A stretch of 64,000 nucleotides of DNA. It comes from Microbulbifer agarilyticus. GTDB lineage: Bacteria > Pseudomonadota > Gammaproteobacteria > Pseudomonadales > Cellvibrionaceae. Shown piece after piece: positions 17,212-27,471 of the stretch. The first letter of the stretch is position 1, and every line of letters starts with the position of its first letter. The notes beneath the pieces are model-generated. The model had not been told where the DNA came from, made no database searches, and saw nothing but the letters and a program-made list of their open reading frames with translations. The stretch is from NCBI RefSeq assembly GCF_001999945.1, contig NZ_CP019650.1, forward strand, positions 3,029,001 to 3,093,000, written 5' to 3'. The position numbers and the translations under genes were made by a program.

Positions 17212-18219
17212 ATGTCCGGCCGCAAGAAAAACAGAAAGCACCGCCACGGCCAGCCGCCGCACGAACTGCTGAACGAGCTAAGTTCGCTGCACGAGCTGCT
17301 GGGCAGTGACATGGAAGCGGATATTCCCCTGCTGGACCAGGTAGCCGGCCCCGCCGCCAGTGGCAACACCGCGCAACCGCAGCAGACAGCACCAGCCAAA
17401 CCAACAGAGTCATCCCCGGCCCCCAAGGCTCAGCCGCGGCCACTGGAAGAAGCTGACCTACCGATCCTGTTCAGCCCCATCGATGAAGAGCTGGAAGACG
17501 AGTACGCCCCGGTATTGAGCGATGCAGACCGTGAGCTGCTGCGTCCCCTGCAGGACCTTCCGCGAACCGTCGCAGCCGACAGCGCCCAGCCAGAGACGCC
17601 AAAAGAGAAACGCCCGAAGCCTGAGCCCGCGAAGAAATCTGAAGCGCAAGCAGACAGCATGTCCGCGTCCCGCGAAGAGTTCCAACCTGGGCTGTTCGAT
17701 TCTCCGCGAAAAAAGGCGGAGCCGTCGGCGAACCCGGCCCCCAAAAAATCCGAGCCGACACCTGAGCCTGCAGAAAAAAAAGCACAGGCTTCGGCAGATG
17801 CCTCAACGGCCAAGTCGGAAGCTCAAGCCGACAGCGCCAAACCGGGCGAAGACAAAGCACAGACTATTAAGACTAAGCCCGCCCCCCAGCGAAGTGGCGC
17901 TGAGAATCCATTTCTGCCAGCACATATTCGTGCGCGCCTGACTGGCGGACGGGTACCGCGGCCAGAGGATCTGGCCACCGCCAAACCCAAGACAGAAGCC
18001 ATCGCACCAGAATCCCAACCCACGACGGATCAGGTACAGGCTGAACAGCCTGCCGCCACCGAATCTCAGGCCTCAGAAAGTACCGATGAGCCCAAAGAAC
18101 CCAGCGCACGGGAAAAGTTGATCGAGCAACTTATGGCCGAGCAGCTCCCGGAGCTGGAGCGGCAGCTACGCGCCAATATCACGGCCCTGGTGGACGAGAT
18201 TTACCCGGAGCAGGAGTAA
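17212..18219 (+). CDS. Acidic Pro/Ala/Glu-rich low-complexity protein between holC and valS
   Basis: This is a 335-residue protein of unknown function. After a basic start ([12 protein letters not shown]) it is dominated by Pro, Ala, Glu, Lys and Ser, with no hydrophobic core, and is probably disordered across about residues 30-230. Two parts look conserved and folded: [24 protein letters not shown] in the middle and the C-terminal amphipathic helix region with [18 protein letters not shown]. It starts 22 bases after holC and probably shares its transcript. Pseudomonads carry a similar acidic protein at the same spot, so the position rather than the sequence is conserved. No function is proposed. 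Confidence 0.6.
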   Translation: MSGRKKNRKHRHGQPPHELLNELSSLHELLGSDMEADIPLLDQVAGPAASGNTAQPQQTAPAKPTESSPAPKAQPRPLEEADLPILFSPIDEELEDEYAPVLSDADRELLRPLQDLPRTVAADSAQPETPKEKRPKPEPAKKSEAQADSMSASREEFQPGLFDSPRKKAEPSANPAPKKSEPTPEPAEKKAQASADASTAKSEAQADSAKPGEDKAQTIKTKPAPQRSGAENPFLPAHIRARLTGGRVPRPEDLATAKPKTEAIAPESQPTTDQVQAEQPAATESQASESTDEPKEPSAREKLIEQLMAEQLPELERQLRANITALVDEIYPEQE

Positions 18220-18243
18220 GCGGCTCCAAAGCACGCACAACAT

Positions 18244-18271
18244 TTGCCCCTCCTCGGCCCAGCGGTATAAT
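18244..18271 (+). promoter_or_regulatory. Candidate valS promoter
   Basis: A perfect -10 (TATAAT, 18266-18271) is preceded at a spacing of 16 by TTGCCC (18244-18249). The transcript would give a 5' leader of about 85 bases before the valS ATG at 18363. Confidence 0.4.
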
Positions 18272-18362
18272 TCCGCCCCCTTTTCTCTATTCTCTAATTT
18301 TAATGGCCCGGGAAATTGTGACCCGGCAGCCAGCCCATACAACGCAAGGCATTCCCCCGCGC

Positions 18363-21134
18363 ATGGACAAGACATACCAGCCCAACGCCATCGAACAACA
18401 GTGGTACAAAACCTGGGAAGAAAACGGCTACTTCAAGCCTTCCGGTGATACCGAAGCCACCCCCTACAGCATCATGATTCCGCCGCCGAACGTCACCGGT
18501 AGCCTGCACATGGGCCACGGCTTCCAGGAATCCATCATGGATGCGCTGATTCGCTACCACCGCATGAAGGGCGACAACACCCTGTGGCAGGTGGGTACCG
18601 ACCATGCCGGTATCGCCACTCAGATGGTGGTGGAGCGCCTGCTGGCCGCCGATGGCAAGAATCGCCACGAGCTGGGCCGCGACAAGTTCATTGAGAAAGT
18701 GTGGGAGTGGAAGGAAGAGTCCGGCGGTAATATCACCCGCCAGCTACGTCGCCTGGGCGCCAGCCCGGACTGGTCCCGCGAACGCTTCACCATGGACGAT
18801 GGCTTCTACAAAGCGGTGCAGGAAGTCTTCATTCGTCTGTACGAAGACGACCTTATCTACCGCGGCAAGCGCCTGGTGAACTGGGATCCAAAACTGCACA
18901 CCGCGATCTCTGATCTCGAAGTGCTGAACGAAGAAGAGCAAGGCAGCCTGTGGCATTTCCGCTACCCGCTGTCTGACGGTTCCGGTCACCTTGTGGTTGC
19001 CACTACCCGTCCGGAAACCATGCTGGGCGATACCGCGGTTGCCGTGCACCCGGAAGACGAACGTTACAAGCACCTGATCGGCAAGACCATCAAGCTGCCA
19101 CTGGCGGACCGTGAGATCCCGATCATCGGCGACGACTATGTTGACCTGGAGTTCGGTACCGGCTGCGTGAAGATCACCCCGGCCCACGACTTCAACGACT
19201 ACGAGATGGGCCAGCGCCACGATCTGGAAATGATCAATATCCTGGACCAGGACGCCATCCTCAACGATAACGTGCCGGAAAAATACCGCGGCATGGAGCG
19301 TTTTGCTGCGCGCACGCAAGTAGTAGATGACCTGGATGCACTGGGCCTGCTGGAAAAAATCGAGCCGCATACCTTGAAGGTTCCGCGCGGCGACCGCAGC
19401 GGCGTGGTGATTGAGCCTTGGCTCACCGACCAGTGGTACGTAAAAACCCAGCCGCTGGCGGATGAGGCAATCAAGGTTGTCGAAGACGGCCGCGTTGAAT
19501 TCGTGCCGAAAAACTACGAGAACATGTACTTCTCCTGGATGCGCGACATTCAGGACTGGTGTATTTCCCGCCAGCTGTGGTGGGGCCACCGCATCCCCGC
19601 ATGGTACGACAACGACGGCAATGTGTACGTTGGCCGCAGTGAAGAAGAGGTGCGCAGAAAGCACAACCTCGGCGACATCGAGCTGCGCCAGGACGACGAC
19701 GTTCTCGACACCTGGTTCTCCTCTGGCCTGTGGACCTTCGGCACCCTGGGCTGGCCGGAAGAAACACCGGAACTGGAAATGTTCCACCCCACCAGCGTGC
19801 TGGTAACCGGCTTCGACATCATCTTCTTCTGGGTTGCGCGCATGATGATGCTAACCCTCTACTTCAAGAAGGAAGTACCGTTTAAAACCGTATACGTGCA
19901 CGGCTTGGTGCGCGACGGCCAGGGCCAGAAGATGTCCAAGTCCAAGGGCAATGTACTGGACCCGATCGACCTGATCGACGGTATCGACCTGGAAAGCCTG
20001 GTGACCAAACGCACCGCGGGCATGCAGGTGCCGCGCCTGCGCGAGAAGATTGAAAAGCAGACCCGCAAGGAATTCCCGGACGGCCTCGCCGCCTACGGTA
20101 CCGACGCCCTGCGCTACACCTACTACTCGCTGGCCTCCACCGGCCGCGATATCAAGTTCGACGTCGGTCGTATCGAGGGTTTCCGCAACTTCTGCAACAA
20201 AATCTGGAACGCCTCTCGCTACGTGCTGCAAAACTGCGACGGCCACGACTGCGGGCAGGACGGTAGCGAAGATTTCGAGCTGTCCATCGCCGATCGCTGG
20301 ATTATTTCTCAACTGCAGCGCACCGAAATTGCAGTCAAGGAAGCCATCGAAAGCTACCGCTTTGACCTGGCCTCCCAGGCACTGTACGACTTCGTATGGA
20401 GTGAGTACTGCAGCTGGTACCTGGAACTTTCCAAGCCGGTGCTGTGGGACGACAACGCCAGCGACGCAGTGAAAAAAGGTACCCGCCGCACACTGATCCG
20501 CGTACTGGAAACCATTCTGCGTATGGCGCACCCGCTGATGCCGTACATCACCGAGGAAATCTGGCAGCGCGTAAAAGAACTGGCTGGCAAAGCCGGCGAC
20601 ACCATCATGTTGCAGCCCTACCCGGAAGCCAATGAGCACCGCATCGACGAAAATGCCGAAACGGCGATCGCCTGGCTTAAGGGCGTGATCGAAGGCGTGC
20701 GTAATATTCGCGGTGAAATGAACATTTCCCCGGCGAAGAAAATCCCGCTGATCTTGCGCAATGGCTCCGAACGCGACGAAGAACTGCTGAAGCAGACCCG
20801 TAGCCTGTTGACCAAACTGGCAAGCCTCGAGTCCATCGAATCTCTGGAAGCCGGTGCGGAAGCCCCAGCCTCCTCCACTGCACTGGTGGGCGAGCTGGAA
20901 CTGCTGGTACCTATGGCAGGACTGATCGATGTGGAAGCGGAAAGCGCGCGGGTTCAGAAGGAGCTCGACAAGCTGGACAAGGACCTCGCCAGTGTTGCCG
21001 GTAAGCTGAAAAATCCAAACTTTGTGAACAAGGCACCGGAAGCGGTAGTGAACAAGGAAAAGGAAAGACTGGCCGATCTGGAAAGTGCGCGCGCGCGCTT
21101 TGCGGAACAGCTGGAGTCTCTGAAGAACCTGTAA
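18363..21134 (+). CDS. valS: Valyl-tRNA synthetase
   Basis: This 923-residue class I aminoacyl-tRNA synthetase charges tRNA-Val. The ATG at 18363 ([15 protein letters not shown]) is the family start; 20 further open codons precede it. The HIGH motif reads HMGH (49-52) after PPPNVTGSL, and [12 protein letters not shown] lies near residue 522. The CP1 editing domain ([16 protein letters not shown]) and the anticodon-binding region with [16 protein letters not shown] are present. The C-terminal coiled-coil arm ([20 protein letters not shown]) closes the protein. It is complete and in the expected position after holC. Confidence 0.97.
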   Translation: MDKTYQPNAIEQQWYKTWEENGYFKPSGDTEATPYSIMIPPPNVTGSLHMGHGFQESIMDALIRYHRMKGDNTLWQVGTDHAGIATQMVVERLLAADGKNRHELGRDKFIEKVWEWKEESGGNITRQLRRLGASPDWSRERFTMDDGFYKAVQEVFIRLYEDDLIYRGKRLVNWDPKLHTAISDLEVLNEEEQGSLWHFRYPLSDGSGHLVVATTRPETMLGDTAVAVHPEDERYKHLIGKTIKLPLADREIPIIGDDYVDLEFGTGCVKITPAHDFNDYEMGQRHDLEMINILDQDAILNDNVPEKYRGMERFAARTQVVDDLDALGLLEKIEPHTLKVPRGDRSGVVIEPWLTDQWYVKTQPLADEAIKVVEDGRVEFVPKNYENMYFSWMRDIQDWCISRQLWWGHRIPAWYDNDGNVYVGRSEEEVRRKHNLGDIELRQDDDVLDTWFSSGLWTFGTLGWPEETPELEMFHPTSVLVTGFDIIFFWVARMMMLTLYFKKEVPFKTVYVHGLVRDGQGQKMSKSKGNVLDPIDLIDGIDLESLVTKRTAGMQVPRLREKIEKQTRKEFPDGLAAYGTDALRYTYYSLASTGRDIKFDVGRIEGFRNFCNKIWNASRYVLQNCDGHDCGQDGSEDFELSIADRWIISQLQRTEIAVKEAIESYRFDLASQALYDFVWSEYCSWYLELSKPVLWDDNASDAVKKGTRRTLIRVLETILRMAHPLMPYITEEIWQRVKELAGKAGDTIMLQPYPEANEHRIDENAETAIAWLKGVIEGVRNIRGEMNISPAKKIPLILRNGSERDEELLKQTRSLLTKLASLESIESLEAGAEAPASSTALVGELELLVPMAGLIDVEAESARVQKELDKLDKDLASVAGKLKNPNFVNKAPEAVVNKEKERLADLESARARFAEQLESLKNL

Positions 21135-21156
21135 CCTTTCTGGTTCTTGAGAACAG

Positions 21157-21185
21157 AAAAGGCGAGCTGCTAGCTCGCCTTTTTT
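21157..21185 (+). terminator. Intrinsic terminator of valS
   Basis: AAAAGGCGAGCT and AGCTCGCCTTTTT form a strong GC-rich stem with a minimal loop, followed by T6, starting 23 bases after the valS stop. A-rich left flank makes it usable for the convergent leftward cassette too. Confidence 0.85.
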
Positions 21186-21241
21186 ATGCATTCGCTTTAT
21201 TCACTGGTTGAATCGATTTGGTTGTTCAACCGTTTATGCGA

Positions 21242-22228
21242 TTATGCCATCGGCTCTGCCGCGAAATAATCCATCGAGTAGGCCAATCGCTCATCTACAC
21301 CCTTTTCCAACTGCTCCAGATCCATCTTCTCGATATGTTCCAGGCGCGTGCGCAAGCCAACACCATTGGCAATCTGGATCGCGAGGCCGGGGCGCGCATT
21401 GGCTTCCAGCAAGAGCGGCCCACGCCGGCGGTCCAGTACAATGTCGCAGCCGAGATAACCGAGCCCGGTCATCTCATAACAACTGGCTGCGAGGCGCACC
21501 AGCTCCTTCCAGTCCGGCACTTCGAGGGCTGAAAAACGCATTTCGGTATCCGGGTGCTGGTCGATTCGAACACCGTGCTGCACCGCATGGCAGGATTTGC
21601 CCGTCGCCAGATCCACCCCCACACCCACGGCACCTTGGTGCAGATTCGCCTTGCCATCGGAAACGTGTGTGGAGCAGCGCAGCATGGCCATTACCGGATA
21701 GCCACGAAACACAATCACGCGGATGTCCGGCACACCCTCATAGGAATACTTGTCGAACACCGGATCAAAATCCACCAGCGCCTCGATCATTACCCGGTCC
21801 GGCTTACCGCCCAAGCTATACAGGCCACTGTGGATATTGCTCACGTGGCGCTGAATATCCAGCGCGGTGACTTTGGCTCCCGAGGGCTTTAAATAGTCGT
21901 CGCCGTCGCGCCCGACAATCACCAAAATTCCCTTGCCGCCCGAGCCCCGCGCGGGCTTGATCACAAATTTGTCCAGCGGCTCGATCACACCCATTACCCT
22001 TCTGCGGCTTGGCTGTGTCTCAAACGCAGCGATCAATTCCGGTACGGGAATACGGTAACGCTTTGCCTGGCGCTTGGTATTGAGTTTGTCATCAACGATG
22101 GGGTATTTGTCGCGGTCGTTGTAGCGCGCAATGTAATTTACATTGCGCGCATTCATACCAAGCACACCGCGCCGATTCAGCGCGAAGGGTGAGACCAGTC
22201 CACCGCGGAACAGATAGGACAGGTGCAT
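21242..22228 (-). CDS. RimK-like ATP-grasp ligase (alpha-L-glutamate ligase-related)
   Basis: This 328-residue cytoplasmic protein belongs to the RimK-related ATP-grasp family. The nucleotide-binding core KFVIKPARGSGGKGILVI and the metal-binding end LGCDIVLDRR..LLEANARPGLAIQIAN are clear. The family joins an amino acid such as Glu to a carboxylate of a peptide or small molecule using ATP. It differs from RimK in its N-terminus (FRGGLVSPFALNRRGVLGMNARNVNYI), typical of the version that travels with a transmembrane inactive transglutaminase. Its ATG shares one base with the stop of that upstream gene (TGATG), so the two are translationally coupled. The substrate is unknown. Confidence 0.85.
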   Translation of the reverse strand: MHLSYLFRGGLVSPFALNRRGVLGMNARNVNYIARYNDRDKYPIVDDKLNTKRQAKRYRIPVPELIAAFETQPSRRRVMGVIEPLDKFVIKPARGSGGKGILVIVGRDGDDYLKPSGAKVTALDIQRHVSNIHSGLYSLGGKPDRVMIEALVDFDPVFDKYSYEGVPDIRVIVFRGYPVMAMLRCSTHVSDGKANLHQGAVGVGVDLATGKSCHAVQHGVRIDQHPDTEMRFSALEVPDWKELVRLAASCYEMTGLGYLGCDIVLDRRRGPLLLEANARPGLAIQIANGVGLRTRLEHIEKMDLEQLEKGVDERLAYSMDYFAAEPMA

Positions 22229-23760
22229 CAGCGCACCAGCTGGCGGAAGCGCGCCAGTTCAGCCAGCCTGAAACCGGTGTAGTTACCGACGATCATAATC
22301 ACGCCCAGCAGTACCAGCAGCAGCTCAGGGAAGTTAAACGTCCAGTGCTCGATATAGCGGTTGGTCATCACCCACCAGGCAATCACCGCCACCAGCAGGC
22401 TACCACCCGCCTGAATCAGTACCTCGTAAGGGCCATCTTCCTCCCACACTATCGACATCCGCTCGATGGTCCAGGCCAGAATAATCATCGGGAAGAAGGT
22501 GACCGTCAGCGCCTGCTCAATGCCCAGTTTGTAACTGATCACACTGATCGCGCCCATCAGGATCACCACCGTCACTACGACGGCGGCGATCCTCGCCACA
22601 AGGAGCAAATTCAACCTACTTAAATAGAAACGAATCCACAGACCGAGGATCAGGATCAGGACAAAAATCGACAGGCCGGTAAGCAGCTGGGTTTCAATAA
22701 ACGCAATCGCCAGCAGTACCGGCATAAAGGTACCGGAGGTACGCAGGCCGACAAATACGCGCAGCAATACCACTACCAGTGCGCCGACAGGGACCAGCAG
22801 AATCAGTTTGAAAATGCTCTGCTGCTCAATAGGCAGGCTGTATATGGAGAAATCCACCAGGGCTTCTTTTTCCTGGCTGGTACTCAACATGGCGACGTCC
22901 CGCGCCGGCACGTCGTTGGAGATAACAGAGAAGGTCACACGAGAGTTGTAGCCACCTTCCACGTCTAACAGACTTTTGCCGCCGCGCTGCCAGATAAAGA
23001 AGTTTTTCGGCACCCCTGGGGAGCCACTCTGCGGCTCAAACACCACCCAGCGTATGCCGTCGTAGATCTCCAGCAAATCTTCCGGCGACATCCGCCGGCG
23101 GTCGTCCTCCAGATAGAGGCCGCGAATACGATGTGCAGGCACGTCGGCAGCCGCCAGCACCAACAGCGCCACATCGACGAAAGAGCGATCTTTGTAGTAA
23201 CCAAAAATCATGTTGGCGTCCTGGTTGCGGCGGTCAGCCAGGGCGGTCAGCAGTTCGGTGGTAAAAGTTTGCGTATCGGACGAGCGTTGGCGGGCCGTGT
23301 CTACCAGCGAGTAGATCGCCTGGCGCACCGCCTCCTGTTCGCGAGCAGCCAGCAGCGGTTTCACCACTTTGGTACTCATATCCAGGGGCTGCTCCAGCGC
23401 CGCACCGGGCGTCTGGTGTACATCGAGCTGATAGAAGAGCGACTGCGGGCCGCTGGCCTCGCGCTTGGCCCAGACCGCGCGATACTCGTCGTCTTCTTGA
23501 ATGATATTGAAACCGTAGCCGGAGGAGCTGAAGGTTTCCCCCAGCACTTCCATATTGCGCTGTTCCCGTGGCAGGGTGAGCGCAGCCTTGGCCGGGCCAC
23601 CGTCTGCGGTAAACCCTACCTTGGCCTCAATGGTCCAGACAGTGCGATATTCACCAGGCAACAGTGGAAAGCCCAGTTCGACGTTTTTGTATATGGTGAG
23701 GCCGGCGCCCATCAGCGTGAGCAGCGCAGCCAGAATGTAGACTTGAGCCCGTGGCGACAT
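22228..23760 (-). CDS. Inactive transglutaminase-like protein with C-terminal multi-helix membrane domain
   Basis: This 510-residue inner-membrane protein has a single N-terminal helix (VYILAALLTLMGAGLTIY), a periplasmic region to about residue 320 and a C-terminal block of about seven helices starting near ILLVPVGALVVVLLRVFVG. The periplasmic part contains a transglutaminase-like fold (VDVALLVLAAADVPAHRIRGLYLEDD..YDGIRWVVFEP) in which the position expected for catalytic Cys is Val, hence inactive and probably a peptide-binding module. Such proteins occur in fixed gene sets with a RimK-like ligase and a retropepsin-like protease, as here. It might pass a periplasmic peptide or signal across the membrane to the ligase; that is inference. 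Confidence 0.85.
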   Translation of the reverse strand: MSPRAQVYILAALLTLMGAGLTIYKNVELGFPLLPGEYRTVWTIEAKVGFTADGGPAKAALTLPREQRNMEVLGETFSSSGYGFNIIQEDDEYRAVWAKREASGPQSLFYQLDVHQTPGAALEQPLDMSTKVVKPLLAAREQEAVRQAIYSLVDTARQRSSDTQTFTTELLTALADRRNQDANMIFGYYKDRSFVDVALLVLAAADVPAHRIRGLYLEDDRRRMSPEDLLEIYDGIRWVVFEPQSGSPGVPKNFFIWQRGGKSLLDVEGGYNSRVTFSVISNDVPARDVAMLSTSQEKEALVDFSIYSLPIEQQSIFKLILLVPVGALVVVLLRVFVGLRTSGTFMPVLLAIAFIETQLLTGLSIFVLILILGLWIRFYLSRLNLLLVARIAAVVVTVVILMGAISVISYKLGIEQALTVTFFPMIILAWTIERMSIVWEEDGPYEVLIQAGGSLLVAVIAWWVMTNRYIEHWTFNFPELLLVLLGVIMIVGNYTGFRLAELARFRQLVR

Positions 23761-23875
23761 TCGCCATTCCCCGTATCAAGATAATTTGCAGAATTTAGCG
23801 GCGTATTCTGCCGAATGCCATTAATTCTGCCATTAAACGCGACACATTTATCGGGATTAGTGTGATTCCCTTGGG

Positions 23876-24574
23876 CTATTTGCTGACTATGGGTAGCTGA
23901 CCGTTGCCCTGAACAAACCTGCGGCTCACATCAACTACAGCGGAATCCTTGAGAAAATTGCGCCCTACCTGCAGCGGGAAGTCAAAATCTCCACGCTGCA
24001 CCAGGTTTACCTCGACCATATGGGTGACATCACCGATGGTAAGGCTCATATTCACAATGGGTCGACGCTGACGATCAAAGCCCGGACGTGCTACACGCAC
24101 GTGCCGCTCGATGGGCAGCTCAATTTTTACCGCCTCGGTGTCATCGCCATTGGAAACGTTAAATCGCACCCAGTCGCTGCCGTCCCGTTCAAAACGCGTG
24201 AGCTGCTCCACATGGAGAGAACTGGTGGCGACACCCGTATCGATTTGCGCCTTTAAACGCAGATCACCGGGCTCGACCATTGCATACTCTTGTGAACCGA
24301 GCACCAGTTTGTCCTTGGCCACCGGCACTTCAACGATGGTCTCGAACTTACGCTCAATAACCCGCTCCACCACTTTGACTTCGGGCTCGGCACACACCAC
24401 GGCCTGAACCGGCGGACACTGGCCAGGTAGCGCTGCCGCATCGGCGGCTGACGGGGTATCTTCGAATACATTTACCGGTTCCGGCGCAGCAGCTGGCGCG
24501 CGGGAAAACAGCGATTCGCAGCCAACGAGCAGCTGGCTCATCAGCAATAGGGAAAATAAAGGCAAAAACCGCAT
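23876..24574 (-). CDS. Retropepsin-like aspartyl protease lipoprotein (RimK-associated type)
   Basis: This 232-residue protein starts at MRFLPLFSLLL, giving a lipoprotein signal with lipobox LVGC; 43 open codons upstream have no such character. A Pro/Ala-rich linker is followed by a domain (about 85-230) of the family once called ATP-dependent zinc protease. It is really retropepsin-like: AQIDTGVATSSLH holds the single Asp-Thr-Gly catalytic motif, and FPLQVGRNFLKDSAVVDVSRRF is the conserved end. One such domain would act as a dimer. Transcription order is protease, membrane transglutaminase, ligase, with a gap of 115 bases after this gene. The target is unknown; a periplasmic peptide product or precursor is a reasonable guess. 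Confidence 0.82.
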   Translation of the reverse strand: MRFLPLFSLLLMSQLLVGCESLFSRAPAAAPEPVNVFEDTPSAADAAALPGQCPPVQAVVCAEPEVKVVERVIERKFETIVEVPVAKDKLVLGSQEYAMVEPGDLRLKAQIDTGVATSSLHVEQLTRFERDGSDWVRFNVSNGDDTEAVKIELPIERHVRVARPGFDRQRRPIVNMSLTIGDVTHMVEVNLVQRGDFDFPLQVGRNFLKDSAVVDVSRRFVQGNGQLPIVSK

Positions 24575-24851
24575 CTGTTTTATTACTACCTTAGGGCGCG
24601 CATGACGGCCCTGTGTACTGTTATTAAGTAATCCTGGCGGTATGTGATCGGGAGGGCTCCTTGCTACCCGAATTTTGCAAAGTCCGGATACTACCTTATC
24701 CACTTAACATCTGCACAGCACCCATATCCACACTTCTGGGAAGTGGAATTCGCGGTGAGATGCACTGATGCAATGGCAGAAATATCGATATTCGTGACAG
24801 CCGGACCAGAATGGTACCTATTGGTCACAATGAATCAAACGACAAACAACG

Positions 24852-25178
24852 TCAACCCTGCGCCAATCGCTCGTCAATCTCCGCCAGTTTTGCCACCAGT
24901 GCAGGTCCCTGCAGGCTGCCGCCACGGAAATACTCTTCTGCCATAGGCGCGATACCGCATTTTTCCGGTAGTGGCTGTTCCAGCTCCACCAGGTGACTCA
25001 TGCGCGGCAGAAATACAAACTGCAGCCACTGAGGGAAGGTCAGGGTATCCACACAGAAGGGCTGGGTACTCGCCAGTGCCTCGGGGCTGGGTGGGGTTTC
25101 ATCCCACAGCTCGAGGAGCCGCAGTTCGGCTTCCAGTTCCAACAACAGCGTAGCAATATCCGGGAAAATGGACTTCAT
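24852..25178 (-). CDS. YqcC-family protein (DUF446)
   Basis: This 108-residue soluble helical protein matches the YqcC family by the conserved WLQFVFLPRMSHL core, the preceding PFCVDTLTFPQ and the later GIAPMAEEY. Its molecular function is not established. The gene lies 12 bases downstream of dinG in the same direction and is probably co-transcribed with it. Confidence 0.85.
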   Translation of the reverse strand: MKSIFPDIATLLLELEAELRLLELWDETPPSPEALASTQPFCVDTLTFPQWLQFVFLPRMSHLVELEQPLPEKCGIAPMAEEYFRGGSLQGPALVAKLAEIDERLAQG

Positions 25179-25190
25179 ATTGGGTAACCG

Positions 25191-27356
25191 TCAGTTAATT
25201 GCGCGCCGGAACGGCGGTAGTGAATCCAGCATGGCACGGCCGTAGCGCTTCGTCACGATACGACGGTCCAAAAGAGAGATAGTTCCTTCATCCTGCTCGG
25301 TGCGCAACAGGCGGCCGCAAGCCTGAACCAGCTTGAGCGCTGCGTCCGGCACGGTGATTTGCATAAAGGGGTTGCCGCCCTTGGCCTCAATCCATTCGGC
25401 AAGCGCCGCTTCGATGGGGTCATCGGGCACAGCAAACGGCAGCTTGGCGATAATCACATGCCGGCAATAATTACCCGGCAAATCGAGGCCCTCAGCAAAA
25501 CTGGCGAGACCAAACAATACGCTGCGCCCGCCCTTATCGACGCTCTTCTTGTGGCTATCCAACAGCTGCTGACGGGACTGTTGCCCCTGCATCAGAATCC
25601 GGTTGCGCCAAGTACCAGGCAGCGACTCATAAACGGTTTCCATCTGCCTACGCGAAGCGAATAGCACCAAGGAGCCGCCCTCTTCCCCGTGGGTATCCAG
25701 CAAGTCCGGCAGCGCTTCGATCACCGCGTTGGTGTGCAAGTCTGCATTATTCGCTTCCACAGCGTCTTTGGGCACACTCAATTCCGCGCGGGAGAAATCA
25801 AACGGGCTTGGCACAACTTCATAACTGGCGTTATCCGGGGTACCGGCGCGCATTTTGAGACGATCAAAGCGCCCCAGCGCGGTCAAGGTCGCCGAGGTAA
25901 GTACGGCACCGTAACAGCGCCGCCACAGACTGTATTCCAAAGTCTTGCCCGCAAGGATTGGCGAGCTGCACACCTCAAAATCAAGCGAGCCGCCCCAGTC
26001 CACCAGTGTTACCCAGCGGGCCTGCGGCACCGAGCCCTGATCTTCTCTGGAATAGTTAGCCCAAAGTTCGAGGTTGGCCTCAGCGCGGCCATGCCAGCCA
26101 CCCAAAATTGGATACCAGCGCTCCAGGTCCACGATCGGCACCGGACTGTGGGCATCCTCCATCATGCGCTGGGCAGACTGCACCATTTTGCCCAGCAGGG
26201 CTTCCATCTCATCGAAGTCCTCACGCAACTGATCGGCAAGCTGCATCATGGATTCTGGTACAACACCGCCCTCGAAACGGTAGCGGGCACTGCGCGACTG
26301 CTGATTGCCGCCGCGACCGCGCTCCTCCTCGAACTCACACAGATCTTCGATCAGTGGCCAGGCCATCTCGAGCTTTTGTTTGGCGGAGGTAAACAGCGCG
26401 GGCAATTCCTCGCCGGCGCGATCCAGCTCGGCACCATCGCCAATTTCACCCAGCATCTGGCTGAGGTTTTTATTTGCCTGATCCAACCAGCCGGTGGTCG
26501 CACCCACGCGGCTGTGGTGGGCAAAGTGGTTCAAGGCCTTATCAGGCAGGTGATGGGCCTCGTCCAGTACATAAATGGTTTCTTCTGGCGGTGGCAGAAT
26601 GGCCCCGCCGCCGAGCGCCAGGTCTGCCAACAGCAAATCGTGGTTCGCCACAATCACGCGGCTTTTGCCCAGGCTTTCGCGGGCGCGGAAGAAGCTGCAA
26701 CTGCTGACGTGGGGGCAGCGGCGACCGCTGCACTGCCGGTGATCGGTGGTAACCCGGCTCCAGTCTTCGCCTTCGAGGGTGTCTTTCCAGTTATCGCGAT
26801 CGCCGTCCCAGCGCCCGCTGGCCAGCTCGTCGGCCATTTCCCGGTACAGCTTGACCCCGGTCTCACCCACTTGCGGCTTCTCGTCTTCATACAGGGCGAG
26901 GGAGCCTCCCACACCGCTGGAGGTGAGCTCGGTCAGGAGCTGATCGAGCTTGGAGAGGCACAGGTAGCGGCCGCGGCCCTTGGCGAGGGCGACATCAAAC
27001 TTGAGGCCTGAGTGGCGTACCAGCTCCGGCAGGTCCTTGAGGATAATCTGCTCCTGCAGGGCCACGGTCGCGGTGGAGACAACCAGAGTTTTGTCGTGGG
27101 CGATCGCCATGGGGATGGCCGCCAGGAGGTAGGAAACGGTTTTACCGGTACCCGTACCGGCTTCTACCACACAGATGTGGTCACCGTCGGTCTTGCCGTG
27201 GTCGCGCTCGCCGGCGCCGTTGCGTTGGATACCGCCCAGGGCGCGGGCGATGGCCGCAATCATCAGCTTCTGGCCATAGCGGGCTTTGAGCTCGCGGCCG
27301 TTGAGGAACTGACGATAGGCGTTCTGGATGGATTCTTTGTCTTTATCGCTGAGCAC
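25191..27356 (-). CDS. dinG: ATP-dependent DNA helicase DinG
   Basis: This 721-residue superfamily 2 helicase of the XPD/DinG iron-sulfur class unwinds DNA, R-loops and DNA-RNA hybrids 5' to 3'. Walker A is AGTGTGKT (66-73). The four FeS-cluster cysteines are Cys133, Cys209, Cys214 and Cys220, with the CSGRRCPHVSSC arrangement. Walker B is DEAH (265-268). Motif VI-like CGRLLRTEQDEG lies near the C-terminus, and FAEGLDLPG precedes it. Length matches E. coli DinG. The start codon is GTG. In E. coli the gene is LexA-regulated, but I see no LexA box of correct spacing upstream. It is followed by yqcC. Confidence 0.93.
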   Translation of the reverse strand: MLSDKDKESIQNAYRQFLNGRELKARYGQKLMIAAIARALGGIQRNGAGERDHGKTDGDHICVVEAGTGTGKTVSYLLAAIPMAIAHDKTLVVSTATVALQEQIILKDLPELVRHSGLKFDVALAKGRGRYLCLSKLDQLLTELTSSGVGGSLALYEDEKPQVGETGVKLYREMADELASGRWDGDRDNWKDTLEGEDWSRVTTDHRQCSGRRCPHVSSCSFFRARESLGKSRVIVANHDLLLADLALGGGAILPPPEETIYVLDEAHHLPDKALNHFAHHSRVGATTGWLDQANKNLSQMLGEIGDGAELDRAGEELPALFTSAKQKLEMAWPLIEDLCEFEEERGRGGNQQSRSARYRFEGGVVPESMMQLADQLREDFDEMEALLGKMVQSAQRMMEDAHSPVPIVDLERWYPILGGWHGRAEANLELWANYSREDQGSVPQARWVTLVDWGGSLDFEVCSSPILAGKTLEYSLWRRCYGAVLTSATLTALGRFDRLKMRAGTPDNASYEVVPSPFDFSRAELSVPKDAVEANNADLHTNAVIEALPDLLDTHGEEGGSLVLFASRRQMETVYESLPGTWRNRILMQGQQSRQQLLDSHKKSVDKGGRSVLFGLASFAEGLDLPGNYCRHVIIAKLPFAVPDDPIEAALAEWIEAKGGNPFMQITVPDAALKLVQACGRLLRTEQDEGTISLLDRRIVTKRYGRAMLDSLPPFRRAIN

Positions 27357-27471
27357 TGGGGACCGGCTGAATTTGCACTGGGGCTGTATTTAAACAGGGG
27401 TTATATCAGCCGGCCATTATCCACGCTTGTTCAGGCTTGCGCCATTGTGGCGTGAGATTAGTGGCGTGCGA

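Noticed and set aside
19851..21191. Long leftward open frame of 446 codons opposite valS
   Set aside because: It lies opposite a clearly functional synthetase gene in a GC-rich genome where antisense frames are commonly open; the sequence lacks any family motif.
25689..27011. Rightward open frame of 440 codons opposite dinG
   Set aside because: Complement of dinG coding sequence; no motif, composition fits antisense shadow.
27383..27396. LexA-box-like CTGTATTTAAACAG upstream of dinG
   Set aside because: The spacing between CTGT and ACAG is 6 bases; LexA sites need 8, so an SOS site is not supported.
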